Assembly (NCBI GenBank): GCA_027452145.1
Contig: DAIDHB010000550.1
Location: forward strand, 1 to 33,149
Length of the DNA stretch: 33,149 nt
Direction of reading: 5' to 3'
Source: Planctomycetales bacterium
GTDB taxonomy: Bacteria; Planctomycetota; Planctomycetia; Isosphaerales; Isosphaeraceae
Shown here: positions 7,920-16,497 of the stretch, piece after piece
How the letters are laid out: each line of letters opens with the position of its first letter
Position numbering within the stretch: position 1 is the first letter of the stretch
Made by a program: the position numbers and the translations under genes
Notes under the pieces: generated by a model
What the model was told of the DNA's origin: nothing
What the model saw: the letters and a program-made list of their open reading frames with translations, nothing else
Database searches by the model: none

Positions 7920-10421
7920 ATGAGCCAGGAGCTGCATTACACGTCGGTCCCTCGCGGTCTCCGGCCCGGCACGCGCGGGTTCTGCACGGTGGCAGCCACG
8001 CCGCAGGTCGCGGGACCGCTGGCCGAGCGGCTCGAGATCCTGAGCGGCTACCAGCCGGTCTATCCGGCACACGATCCCCTGTCGGCGCGGAATCCGATCA
8101 ACTTCGCCCACACGCGCTTCACCCTGGGCGGGCGGCCGGCGAGCATTCTTTCTCGCGTCGGGCCGGCGGGCCTTGACTATACGGGCCGCGCCAACAAGTA
8201 CGCGCACCACGTCGTGATCGATGCCGCCGAGCGCCCCGATGGAGGCCCGGCGTGGCTCCTCGAACAGCCGGGCTTCATGCAGCAAGCCTGGGACGGCGAG
8301 CCGCGGACCCTGCCGGAGGGGCGGCCGGTGCCGCGGGGCGATCGGCCCGCGGGCGTCGCGACCGCGTGGGCCGCGGCCGCCGGCGATGCCGGATGGGCCG
8401 GGGTTCTGGCCGAGTCGTTCCTCGCCGACCCGAAACGCCCCGCGTTCCTCGTCTTCCGCCCTGGCGTGGAGCTCCTGCCGCTGTTCTCCGAGGCGATCGC
8501 TCTCTTGCCCCCGCCGCGGCGCTGGGATGTCGAGTTCAGCACGTACCTCACCCAGGCGCCCCGAGGCATCGCCTACGCCTGGCGGGGCGTCCTGGAAGGC
8601 TCTCCCGAGGCCGAGGGCGCCCGACGGCTTCCCGGCGCGCTGGTCATCGACCTCGGCGCCGGCCCGCGACATGCCCTCGGCGGACCGCTCGTCCTCGCCG
8701 CCCGGACCGGCCAGCCCCGGGCGTGGACGGAAGCAACGGCGATCGGGGGCGGTGCGATGCCCCCGCCGCCGCCCGCCTCGCCCGTTCGGGGAATGCCCCC
8801 GCCGGTCGGCCCGCCGGGGCCGTTCGTCGGGCCGCCCGGCCGCGAGACCGCCGGGGCCGGGAATACGGACCTCATCCCGGAGCTGGCCGCACGGCTGGCG
8901 GGAGGTCATCTCTCACCCGGGAGATCGGACCCTTCGCGGCAGGCCGGACGGCCCGGGCGCTTCACGATCGCGGCCGTTGCGATCGTCTGCCTCGGGCTGA
9001 TCGGCACGGCCGGCTTCCTCTTCCGCCGCGATCTTGGGCGTGCGATCGGACTCAGCGGCGAGGTCCGCGAGCAACTGGCCGACAGCCGTCGCGTGGTCGA
9101 GGAAAAGAAGCAGGAAATCCAGCAGGCCGAGGCAAGTGCCGCGAAGCCCGACCCAGCCGCCGCCACGCAATCCGAATCCGGGGATAAGGAGCCCCCGAAG
9201 ACCCGCGTGGCGGAAGCCAGAACCGACGACAAGGACGGGAAGCCAGCCGCGGAGAAGAAAGCCGCTCCGGCGGTCCCGGCGAAGGCCGCCCCGGCGAAAC
9301 AACCGGACTCAACGGAACTGGCCTCGACGACCGTCGAGCCCCGATTCCTCCCGCTCGCCGAGCCGGTTTCCTTCACAGCCACAACCAACGACCAGAAGGA
9401 AATCGACCTCGGCAGGCCGGCTCGTGAGGTCAAGGGCATGACACTCATCGGCCGCCTGGGCGATGGCTGGAAGTGCCTCTTCAACGGCGGCGAGGAACCT
9501 CAGCTCGTCGTCCGGCAAGAGTCTCCGAGCGACGGACCGAGCGGCGACGGTCTGCGCGGAAAGCGCAAGGGCGGGGACCTGGCGGCCTACCACGTCTCGA
9601 GCGACGGCAAGCTCCAGTTCAACTGGAGCGTCGATGGGCCCGAGGATCGCAGGGCCGAGCGGGATTGGTTGCGAGGCTGTGTCCTTCGGATCGAATCGGG
9701 CGCCGGGATGTTGACTTACGTGGTGCCGAGGCAGCCGCCGTCCGGGCCCCGCGAGAGCCGGCGATTCGAGGGCCAGATCAGACCCGAACGAGACCATAAG
9801 TACGTCACGTTCGTCTATCGATGGGACGATGAGAATGTCTACCAGGACCGCCTTGCATCCCTGACACTGGAGGATTGTCTCCTGACGACGGACCGGGACA
9901 AGGTGAAACGACTGAAGAGGAAATCCGCCGGTTCCTGGACGTTGAAACACGGCGAGGAAACGCTGCTCTCCGTCGAGCTTGGACAAATCAAGGGGATAAA
10001 GGGAAGGGAGACACTGCACCCGATCGGAGGCAATCCGGAACCCGCCGACCCTCCGCACGATCGCCCGCGAAAAGCGGGCTCGACTGACGGCAACCCGTTG
10101 CCGAAATCGGCCCGGTCGACTGTATTGGTGGTGACGTTACATGATGATGAGCCGGAGACACTCGGCCGGCGAATCCTCGAGCGGAAAGACACCCTGGCTG
10201 CCGAGACAAAGGCCGCGAAGAAGGCGAAGGACGGCGAGAAGACCGACGAGCAGGTGCTCAGGCGGATCGAGGAGGAGATCCAGCACCTGGGAAGGCTGCA
10301 GGAGATCTACCGGTCCACGCTGGATGTGAAGATCTGCTGGAAGGCCGACGAGGCCAGGCTGGAGATCGCGCGCTTGCGGTCGAAGGCCCTGGCCCCCGAG
10401 GCGGGACAACCTCGAAGGTAG
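7920..10421 (+). CDS. GAP1-like GTPase-associated protein with central transmembrane helix
   Basis: 833 residues; ATG at 7920 after GGGGA. Residues 1-140 resemble the GAP1 N-terminal domain as I remember it: LHYTSVPRGLRPGTRGFCTV at 5-24, NFAHTRFTLGG at 61-71, LDYTGRANKYAHHVVI at 85-100. Residues 155-250 form a second globular part with VEFSTYLTQAP. A Pro/Gly-rich linker (280-306) leads to one hydrophobic helix at 348-368 (FTIAAVAIVCLGLIGTAGFLF). A charged Lys/Ala/Glu-rich coil (380-465) and a C-terminal domain of about 370 residues follow; I do not recognise that domain. The order GTPase then GAP1-like protein matches described two-gene GTPase cores, in which GAP1 is inferred to act on or with the GTPase. 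The transmembrane helix would place the GTPase partner at the membrane. The gap to the GTPase gene is 116 bases and to the next gene 14 bases. Confidence 0.75.
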   Translation: MSQELHYTSVPRGLRPGTRGFCTVAATPQVAGPLAERLEILSGYQPVYPAHDPLSARNPINFAHTRFTLGGRPASILSRVGPAGLDYTGRANKYAHHVVIDAAERPDGGPAWLLEQPGFMQQAWDGEPRTLPEGRPVPRGDRPAGVATAWAAAAGDAGWAGVLAESFLADPKRPAFLVFRPGVELLPLFSEAIALLPPPRRWDVEFSTYLTQAPRGIAYAWRGVLEGSPEAEGARRLPGALVIDLGAGPRHALGGPLVLAARTGQPRAWTEATAIGGGAMPPPPPASPVRGMPPPVGPPGPFVGPPGRETAGAGNTDLIPELAARLAGGHLSPGRSDPSRQAGRPGRFTIAAVAIVCLGLIGTAGFLFRRDLGRAIGLSGEVREQLADSRRVVEEKKQEIQQAEASAAKPDPAAATQSESGDKEPPKTRVAEARTDDKDGKPAAEKKAAPAVPAKAAPAKQPDSTELASTTVEPRFLPLAEPVSFTATTNDQKEIDLGRPAREVKGMTLIGRLGDGWKCLFNGGEEPQLVVRQESPSDGPSGDGLRGKRKGGDLAAYHVSSDGKLQFNWSVDGPEDRRAERDWLRGCVLRIESGAGMLTYVVPRQPPSGPRESRRFEGQIRPERDHKYVTFVYRWDDENVYQDRLASLTLEDCLLTTDRDKVKRLKRKSAGSWTLKHGEETLLSVELGQIKGIKGRETLHPIGGNPEPADPPHDRPRKAGSTDGNPLPKSARSTVLVVTLHDDEPETLGRRILERKDTLAAETKAAKKAKDGEKTDEQVLRRIEEEIQHLGRLQEIYRSTLDVKICWKADEARLEIARLRSKALAPEAGQPRR

Positions 10422-10435
10422 AACGAGCGGGAACG

Positions 10436-13378
10436 ATGCCGGACTACCACCAGATCGTCGACCAGATTCGCGGCTTTGTGCAGGCGAGCGACCAGACGCG
10501 CAACGAGCGGCTGGAGCAGCTCGCGGCCGATTACGCAGCGGCGTGCGGCGACGTGAACCAGCGGCTGGGGCGATGCCAGTGGCTGCTACAGCAAGGGCTG
10601 CGTTCCGAGGCGCTCCAGCTCGCCCAGGCCGAGCCGAAGCTGCTGGAGGCGGTCGCGGCCCTCGACTTCCGCGAGCGGGTCGAGTGGGATGAAATCGTCG
10701 GGATCTACGGGCTGCCCTCGGCGCCAAGGCTGCTGATCGAGGCGGCCGGGTTCCTCAACGAGGCGTACGCGCAGGAGGAACCGCTCCAGGACCTGCTCGT
10801 CAAGCACCGGCGGCTGGCGATGCAGCGCTCGCCGCTACGGATGCGCATCGGCGTCATGCGGCAGCTCATCGCCCAGGATCCGAACAACCTGGTGTGGGGC
10901 GACGACCTGCGCGCCTTCGAGAAGGCCCGATTCCGGCAGATTCAGCTCGAGGCGGCCGAGGCAGCCCGTCTCAACGACCCGAGCCACATCGCTCGCCTGC
11001 TGGCCGAGGTCCAGGGGCCGAACTGGATCGAACCACCGCCCCGGGCGCTGGTCCAGGCGCTCACTCGCGCCGATGCACAGCTCCGCGGCCAGCAGACCCG
11101 CGCCGCGCTGGCCGACCTGGAGGCACGGCTCGGCGACGCCTTCGCCACCCGCGACCCGATCCGCGGCCGGATGATACGCAGCGAATGGACCACACTGACC
11201 GCGTCCTCGCCCGTGGATCCCGGCGACCCCATCTGGCGTCGCGTCGCGCCGGCACTGGCCTGGCTCGACGACGAGGATCGCCGCGTCGCCGGAGAGCAGG
11301 CGCACGAGGCCGACCTGGCCGCGCTCGTCGAGGCGCTGGACCAGCCCGGTTTCCTCCCGCCGTCGGAGCTCGAGCGGTTGGGCCAGGCCGTCCTGAGCCA
11401 CGGACGCGGGCTGCCCGAAGCCCTCCAGCAGCGCTTCCTCGCGCGGCTCAAGGCGGCCGAGTCGTCGCGATCCCGCCGCCTGCGCGTCATCGCGTCCGCC
11501 GCGGCCGCGGGCGTGCTCGTCGCCGCCGGCCTGACCTTCGCGCTGGTGCGCACCCATCTTCGCGCCGGCGAGGCGTCGCAGGCCGCCGTCTCCATCGCGG
11601 ATCTGGTCGAGCTCGGCGAGATCGAGCGTGCCGGCGAGTTCATCAAGGCGCTCGAACGGTCCGACCCCGATCTGCTGAGATACCCGGCCCTGATCGACGC
11701 GAACCAGAAGTTCCAGGCTGCCCGCGAGAAGGAGACCGATCGCGCCCTCCGGTTCGACCGGGCGCTCCGCGAGGTGGACGCCGCCCCGCTCGATGCGGCG
11801 GAACCGAAGAGTCTCGCGACGGCACGCGCCCTGGCCCGGAACGAGACCGAAAAGCAGGCGATCGCCAATGTGATCGGGCGGCGCCGCGCGGCCCTCGAGG
11901 CCGAACGTCAGAAGCACGAGGTCGTCCTGCGGCCGAGGCTCGACGAGATCGGCCGCGAGATCCACGAGATCGGCCGTCGCCTCGAATCGCCTCGCCTCGA
12001 CGAGGCCGAGGCCCGCGACTCGATCGGAAAAGGACAGCGCTCGCTCGACGACCTGGCATCCCAGCTCGCCCTGGCCGGTGACGACCTGAAGGGCCAGGGC
12101 CAGGCACTGGGCCAGCGGCTGGAAGAGCTGCGGAATCGCCTGGAACAGATCCACCGCCAGTCGCAACTCCTGGACGAGGTCACGCAGGCCGTCGCGTACT
12201 CGTCGGCCGGCCCCTGGGACGGCGCCCGAGCTCTGGCACAGTCCCTTCAGGCGTACATCAAGGCCGACCCTTCGTCGCCCCGCTCCCGGGCCTTTCAGGG
12301 AGCGCTCAACGAGCAACCGCTGTGGGAATCGCTCTCGGCATGGAGCCGCCTGGCGGCCGGCTGGAAGCCCGCGCCCGAGGGCCTTCCCCCGCAGGAGGCG
12401 ACCGCCCGGGCCGCCGCATGCGCCCGGTTCCTCGCCCAGCATCCAGGCTTCCCCGAGGCCGACGCGGTGAGCGCCTATGGCCGGCTGTTGGAAGCGATGT
12501 CACGCCGGACGCCGGGCGCTGTCAACAGCCCGCCGTCGCGGCTCCATCGGCTATTCTCCGACATCCTGGTCGACCGGGTCTGGATGGTCACGATCGCCAG
12601 CCGCCAGGCGGACGGCCGCGTCGTGAACCGGAAGTACTACACGACGAAGCGGCCGGTGGAGAAGAACGCGCACGTCCACTTCACGAGCCTGATGACCTTC
12701 GACGGCAAGGAGCAGCCCCACAGCTTCGCCTTCGACATGGTCGCCGCGCAGGGCCTGTCGCCCCAGTCGAAGATCGCCGCCGAATTCAAGCCCATCCTGA
12801 TGGACGTGTCGAGGCTTTCGAAATGGGAAGACCTGATGCGCAGCCTCGTCCTGAGGATCCTCAAGGAACCGGAGATGGACCCGATTCTGCGGGTCGCCAT
12901 GCTCCGCCGGGTGCTCGAATCGGCGGTAGCCGGGAGCGAACCCCTGAAGGAGGCCCTCGAACCGATTCGGGCGCAGCTCGATCGGGCAACGGTGGATGTC
13001 AATGCCGCCTGGATGAACCCGGAGACTCCCGGCCTCGACCGCAGCCGCACGTTGGCCGAGCAATGCGTCGAAACCATCCACGGCCTGCTCCCGCCGGCCG
13101 ATCACATCACGGCCCTCCGCGATCGGATCGAGCGCACCCCGCTGCGCACCTATTCGACGATCGGATGGCTGGCGAAGACGGGAGACGAGTGGGAGGTCCG
13201 TTGCGGCGCCGCCCTCCCGAAGGACGACGACTTCTGGGTGGTCGTGCCGTCGGAATCCCGGCGCGGGCGGATGGCGAAGCTCGGCCGGATCGCCGGAAAG
13301 AAGGCCGCGATCGAGACCCGCGACAGCAGCCTGCTCACCGAAGGCCGGCCGGTCTTCGTCGTCCGGGAAACCAGGTGA
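10436..13378 (+). CDS. Large single-span coiled-coil protein of the GTPase cluster, function unknown
   Basis: 980 residues, starting 14 bases after the GAP1-like stop, so almost certainly translated from the same message. Residues 1-345 are alpha-helical and rich in Leu/Ala/Arg/Glu, with conserved-looking blocks such as LRMRIGVMRQLIAQDPNN (134-151) and NLVWGDDLRAFEKARF (151-166). One hydrophobic helix is at 350-371 (IASAAAAGVLVAAGLTFALV). Residues 425-585 are a long predicted coiled coil (RQKHEVVLRPRLDEIGREIH and onward). The last 300 residues are mixed alpha/beta and end in a small beta domain with DDDFWVVVP. I recognise no enzyme motif. The N-terminal helical part could be an adaptor like the helical domains reported next to GTPase systems, but I cannot confirm this. 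Its position and single span suggest a membrane scaffold linking the GTPase/GAP1 pair to the downstream protease. Confidence 0.85.
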   Translation: MPDYHQIVDQIRGFVQASDQTRNERLEQLAADYAAACGDVNQRLGRCQWLLQQGLRSEALQLAQAEPKLLEAVAALDFRERVEWDEIVGIYGLPSAPRLLIEAAGFLNEAYAQEEPLQDLLVKHRRLAMQRSPLRMRIGVMRQLIAQDPNNLVWGDDLRAFEKARFRQIQLEAAEAARLNDPSHIARLLAEVQGPNWIEPPPRALVQALTRADAQLRGQQTRAALADLEARLGDAFATRDPIRGRMIRSEWTTLTASSPVDPGDPIWRRVAPALAWLDDEDRRVAGEQAHEADLAALVEALDQPGFLPPSELERLGQAVLSHGRGLPEALQQRFLARLKAAESSRSRRLRVIASAAAAGVLVAAGLTFALVRTHLRAGEASQAAVSIADLVELGEIERAGEFIKALERSDPDLLRYPALIDANQKFQAAREKETDRALRFDRALREVDAAPLDAAEPKSLATARALARNETEKQAIANVIGRRRAALEAERQKHEVVLRPRLDEIGREIHEIGRRLESPRLDEAEARDSIGKGQRSLDDLASQLALAGDDLKGQGQALGQRLEELRNRLEQIHRQSQLLDEVTQAVAYSSAGPWDGARALAQSLQAYIKADPSSPRSRAFQGALNEQPLWESLSAWSRLAAGWKPAPEGLPPQEATARAAACARFLAQHPGFPEADAVSAYGRLLEAMSRRTPGAVNSPPSRLHRLFSDILVDRVWMVTIASRQADGRVVNRKYYTTKRPVEKNAHVHFTSLMTFDGKEQPHSFAFDMVAAQGLSPQSKIAAEFKPILMDVSRLSKWEDLMRSLVLRILKEPEMDPILRVAMLRRVLESAVAGSEPLKEALEPIRAQLDRATVDVNAAWMNPETPGLDRSRTLAEQCVETIHGLLPPADHITALRDRIERTPLRTYSTIGWLAKTGDEWEVRCGAALPKDDDFWVVVPSESRRGRMAKLGRIAGKKAAIETRDSSLLTEGRPVFVVRETR

Positions 13379-13408
13379 TCCGTCCCAACCGTCGAGGCTC
13401 GACCGCCC

Positions 13409-14854
13409 ATGTCCACGGCATCCGAAAGCTGGTTCCTCAGGTCGCGAGGGCGGGTCCTCGGCCCGTTCACCCGCCAGCAGCTCGAATCCCTGCGCGACCG
13501 GGGACAGCTCTCGCAGTTCCACGAGATCTCGCAGGACCGGGCCTGCTGGATGATGGCCTCGGGGGTCGAGTGGCTCTTTGCGGCGACTTCGGCGGCAGCC
13601 GGGGCGGCCGGGAACGAGATCCCGCTGGCGCCGATGGCGGCGTCCCGGCCCGCGACCCCCGAATGGTACTACAGCGAGGCAGGTGCGACGCTCGGCCCGA
13701 TGAACGCCGAGCAGATCACGGCCCTCGTCGCGACCGGACGGATTCGCGGCCAGACGCCGGTCTGGCGGACGGGCTACGCAAGTTGGGTCCCCCTGCGCGA
13801 CGTCCCCGAGCTGGCGTCGCACCTGAACCGCCCCGGGCCGGCCGGCGGCATCCCAGCACCGTCTGCGAGCCCTGGTGCGAGCCAGGCAGCCGGCGAACCC
13901 GCAGCCCTGTCCGCTCCGTCGCGACGAACCGGCGCGATCGCCGCCATCGCGGGAGGACTGGTGACGCTGACCCTCCTGGGCGTCGTTGGTTTCCTCCTGA
14001 TCGAGCGGTCTCGCCGCGACCCGGCGTCCAATACGATCACGATCCCCGCACCGGCCGTCGCAGCGGCCGCGGCCGCGGATTATGTTGATTCGCATACCTC
14101 GCCCCGGATCGCCGGGGCCACGGGCCTGGTCGTCGCCGGCGCTACCGTCACAAACCTCAAGACCGGAGAGCAGATCGAGCTGCCGGGAAGCCGCGGCACC
14201 TGCTTCGCGATCGACCCGAAAGGCTATCTGCTCACGAACAAGCACGTCGTCGAGGAGCATGTGAAGCTCACCCGGGCCGACGCGATGATTCGCGAGCTGG
14301 AGACGACCAAGTCGATGAAGATCCAGCCGCACCTGTGGGTCTACTTCGCCAGGGAACGCTTCGAAGCGCGGGTCATCTACACGGGTGCCAAACTCGATGT
14401 GGCGGTCCTAAAGGTCGAGAGGAATGGGCCCTGCTTCCACCTGGCCGATGGGCGAGACGCCGTCCAGGGCACTCATATCTACGCGCTGGGATTCCCGGCG
14501 GCGGCGTCGCAGAACCTGTCCGTCGAGGGCGCCATCCAGAAGTCGATGAGGAAGGTAAGCGAGAACGTCGAGAGTGTGCTCGACGAGGCGGATTTCCGGT
14601 ACAGCATCACCGACGGGATCGTCAGCCTGCTGCGCAAGGAGGTCGGGATCGAGTACATTCAGCACAGCGCCGAGATCAGCGGGGGCAACTCAGGCGGCCC
14701 GCTGATCTACGAAGATGGGACAGTCCTGGGAATCAACACGCTCGTCACATTCGATCAGAACCGGCCCGGGGTGGGCATCAAGTACTACGCGATCAGCATC
14801 AAGCAGGCGGTGGACGAGCTGCGCGGGCGTGTGCCCGAACTCTTTCCTCGATAG
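13409..14854 (+). CDS. GYF-GYF-TM-trypsin: membrane-anchored S1-type serine protease with two GYF_2 domains
   Basis: 481 residues; ATG at 13409, 30 bases after the previous stop. Two GYF_2 (DUF4339-type) domains come first: residues 7-58 (WFLRSRGRVLGPFTRQQL, partly degenerate) and 85-137 (EWYYSEAGATLGPMNAEQI, then VWRTGYASWVPL). These domains bind peptides or act as adaptors. One transmembrane helix spans 175-198. The trypsin-like domain has a full catalytic triad: His279 in LLTNKHVVE, Asp330 in GAKLDVAVLK, Ser428 in EISGGNSGGPLI. The pattern resembles HtrA/Deg-type proteases, but no PDZ domain follows, so substrate choice may depend on the GYF domains or on partners. The two halves lie on opposite sides of the membrane. 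GYF inside with protease outside is likely, but flanking charges do not settle it. Trypsin-like proteins are known associates of GTPase conflict systems. It is probably the effector or output of the cluster. Confidence 0.9.
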   Translation: MSTASESWFLRSRGRVLGPFTRQQLESLRDRGQLSQFHEISQDRACWMMASGVEWLFAATSAAAGAAGNEIPLAPMAASRPATPEWYYSEAGATLGPMNAEQITALVATGRIRGQTPVWRTGYASWVPLRDVPELASHLNRPGPAGGIPAPSASPGASQAAGEPAALSAPSRRTGAIAAIAGGLVTLTLLGVVGFLLIERSRRDPASNTITIPAPAVAAAAAADYVDSHTSPRIAGATGLVVAGATVTNLKTGEQIELPGSRGTCFAIDPKGYLLTNKHVVEEHVKLTRADAMIRELETTKSMKIQPHLWVYFARERFEARVIYTGAKLDVAVLKVERNGPCFHLADGRDAVQGTHIYALGFPAAASQNLSVEGAIQKSMRKVSENVESVLDEADFRYSITDGIVSLLRKEVGIEYIQHSAEISGGNSGGPLIYEDGTVLGINTLVTFDQNRPGVGIKYYAISIKQAVDELRGRVPELFPR

Positions 14855-14912
14855 GGGAGCCGGCGTTCGAAGGTCCACGCCAACGCCTTGAGGGCAGGGG
14901 AGGCCGATCGCC

Positions 14913-15617
14913 ATGTCGGGTCATCTTCTTGCTGTTCTCATTCTCATGACGGCTGCGCCCCAGCAGGGCGAGGTCCGGCGTCAGGAGCCGCAGCGCAAGG
15001 TCTCGTCGCGTGGGTTTACCGCGCCCCTTCAAAGGCAGCGCGTGGTCCGTCGACGACCGGACCCTCCACCCGGCGGCCAGGTAGTCGGGGTCGCCACGAA
15101 CGTCGACGGCCAGCAGGTCATCCACTACGTCACGGTCACGATGCCGGGAGAGAAGAAGCCCGACGCCGAGGACGACGAGGACGAGCCCAAACCCCGGCCG
15201 ATCGTGCGGCTGAACATCCAGGCTGCGATCCTGGATCGTGAGAATCTCGACCGCTGGGTATTCGACGAGGACGGCACGGCCGAACGGCGATGGAAGCACC
15301 TGGAGAAGCTTCTGGCAAGCAAGATCGATTCGGACACCCGCGGGCGGACGCTCACCGCCGCGCAGCAGGCGCGGCTCAGGGTCGCCGGCCGGGGCGACGT
15401 CAAACGATTCTTCGACCAGGTCGAGGAAGAGCGAGCTCGGTTCGAGAAGGATCGGCAAAGCTGGCGGACGGGATTCACGGCCCTGCGTCGGCTCGATCCG
15501 CTGGCGAAGATCTATGCGGAAGGTCCCTTCGGCGCGGAGTCGCTGTACGCCAAGACGCTTCGGAAGATCAAGGCGGAGCCGCCGCCCGGGGAAACGGTCC
15601 CCCGGGCGGGCTCGTGA
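14913..15617 (+). CDS. Small probably exported protein closing the GTPase cluster, function unknown
   Basis: 234 residues; ATG at 14913 with a strong GGGGAGG 9 bases upstream, 58 bases after the protease stop. The first 15 residues (MSGHLLAVLILMTAA) look like a short signal peptide, although without a clear n-region charge. An Arg/Gln/Pro-rich stretch follows, then a beta segment (GGQVVGVATNVDGQQVIHYV), an acidic run (DAEDDEDEP) and a helical C-terminal half. The block TAAQQARLRVAGRGDVKRFF (152-171) looks conserved, with a helix-loop feel. I recall similar AGRGDxKRFF blocks in other planctomycete proteins but cannot name a family. As the last gene of the cluster it may be an accessory, or a substrate of the preceding protease. 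That is a guess from position. Confidence 0.75.
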   Translation: MSGHLLAVLILMTAAPQQGEVRRQEPQRKVSSRGFTAPLQRQRVVRRRPDPPPGGQVVGVATNVDGQQVIHYVTVTMPGEKKPDAEDDEDEPKPRPIVRLNIQAAILDRENLDRWVFDEDGTAERRWKHLEKLLASKIDSDTRGRTLTAAQQARLRVAGRGDVKRFFDQVEEERARFEKDRQSWRTGFTALRRLDPLAKIYAEGPFGAESLYAKTLRKIKAEPPPGETVPRAGS

Positions 15618-15651
15618 TAGCGATACTCACCCGCCGATCCGATCACCACTT

Positions 15652-16497
15652 TCAAGGCTCGTCGTAGCCCTTGAGCTCGCGGATCCAGATGTTGCGATAC
15701 CGGACCGGGTGGCCGTGATCCTGGAGGACGATCGGGCCCTTCGGGCCGTGCGCCCGATACGGGGGGCTGCCGCGCCAGGCCATGGGGCCGACGTGCGCGG
15801 TGTGGTTGTGCACGAGGACGCCGTTGTGCAGCAACGTCGTGTACGCGGGCGACTCGAGCGAGCCGTCCGGCTTGAACCGCGGGGCGGTGAAGATCAGGTC
15901 ATAGCTCTGCCACTGGCCCGGGGGCCGCGAGGCGTTCACCAGCGGCGGGTACTGGCCGTAGATCGCGGCGGCCTGGCCGTCGGCATAGGTGATGTTCTCG
16001 TAGCTGTCGAGCACCTGGATCTCATAAAGGCCGAACATGATCACGCCGCTGTTGCCCCGGTCCTGGTCGCGGCCGTGGGGCGGGTGGGGCGTGGCGAACT
16101 CCAGGTGGAGCTGGCAATCGCCGAATTTGTCGCGGGTCTGGACCACACCGGCGCCGGGCTTTGCCACCATTGCGCCGTCCTGGATCGTCCACCTCGCCTC
16201 GCCGCCGCGGCCGCTCGTCCACCTCGACAGGTCCGTGCCGTCGAACAGGACGACCGCGTCGGACGGGGCCTTGCCCGGCTGCTCCTGGGTGCTGCACGTC
16301 CCGGGCGTGATCACCTTCGGAAACGGCCGGTCGCTATCGTGGACGTGCCACTTGCCGCCCGGCAGCATGGGGGTGTCCTTGAAGCCCACCTTCGGGCGGG
16401 CCTTTCCCTGGTCCTGGGCCACGCCCAGCGCCGAGGCCACGAACATCCCGGCGATCGCCAGGGGAAGCATGGAGAGAATGCGTCGATTCATCGTCAT
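15652..16497 (-). CDS. 3-keto-disaccharide hydrolase-like protein (DUF1080), exported
   Basis: 281 residues from the ATG at 16497, or 279 from the ATG at 16491. The second start is better placed relative to the GTCGGGG ribosome site and gives MNRRILSM. Residues 5-26 are a signal peptide (ILSMLPLAIAGMFVASALGV), with likely cleavage near the AQDQ that follows. The DUF1080 jelly-roll domain fills most of the rest. It opens with AVVLFDGTDLSRW and contains GDCQLHLEFATP, GNSGVIMFGLYEIQVLDS and the closing HGHPVRYRNIWIRELKGY, all typical of the family. Characterised relatives hydrolyse 3-keto-glycosides, and planctomycetes carry many copies. The exact sugar is not predictable. It converges on the GTPase cluster with only 34 bases between stops and is transcribed separately. 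Confidence 0.93.
   Translation of the reverse strand: MTMNRRILSMLPLAIAGMFVASALGVAQDQGKARPKVGFKDTPMLPGGKWHVHDSDRPFPKVITPGTCSTQEQPGKAPSDAVVLFDGTDLSRWTSGRGGEARWTIQDGAMVAKPGAGVVQTRDKFGDCQLHLEFATPHPPHGRDQDRGNSGVIMFGLYEIQVLDSYENITYADGQAAAIYGQYPPLVNASRPPGQWQSYDLIFTAPRFKPDGSLESPAYTTLLHNGVLVHNHTAHVGPMAWRGSPPYRAHGPKGPIVLQDHGHPVRYRNIWIRELKGYDEP

Noticed and set aside
10835..12442. Minus-strand 535-codon open frame inside the coiled-coil gene
   Set aside because: Shadow of the plus-strand gene, with no domain, no ribosome site and biased composition.
12322..14088. Plus-strand 588-codon frame overlapping the coiled-coil and protease genes, and its minus-strand counterpart (12551-14332)
   Set aside because: Arg/Gly/Pro-rich frame-shifted reading across two real genes; it would require deep overlap with both.
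15600..15645. Short GGCGGG / CCCGCC dyad between the exported protein and DUF1080 stops, considered as a shared terminator
   Set aside because: Only six pairs with a long unpaired spacer and no T-run; common by chance at this GC content.
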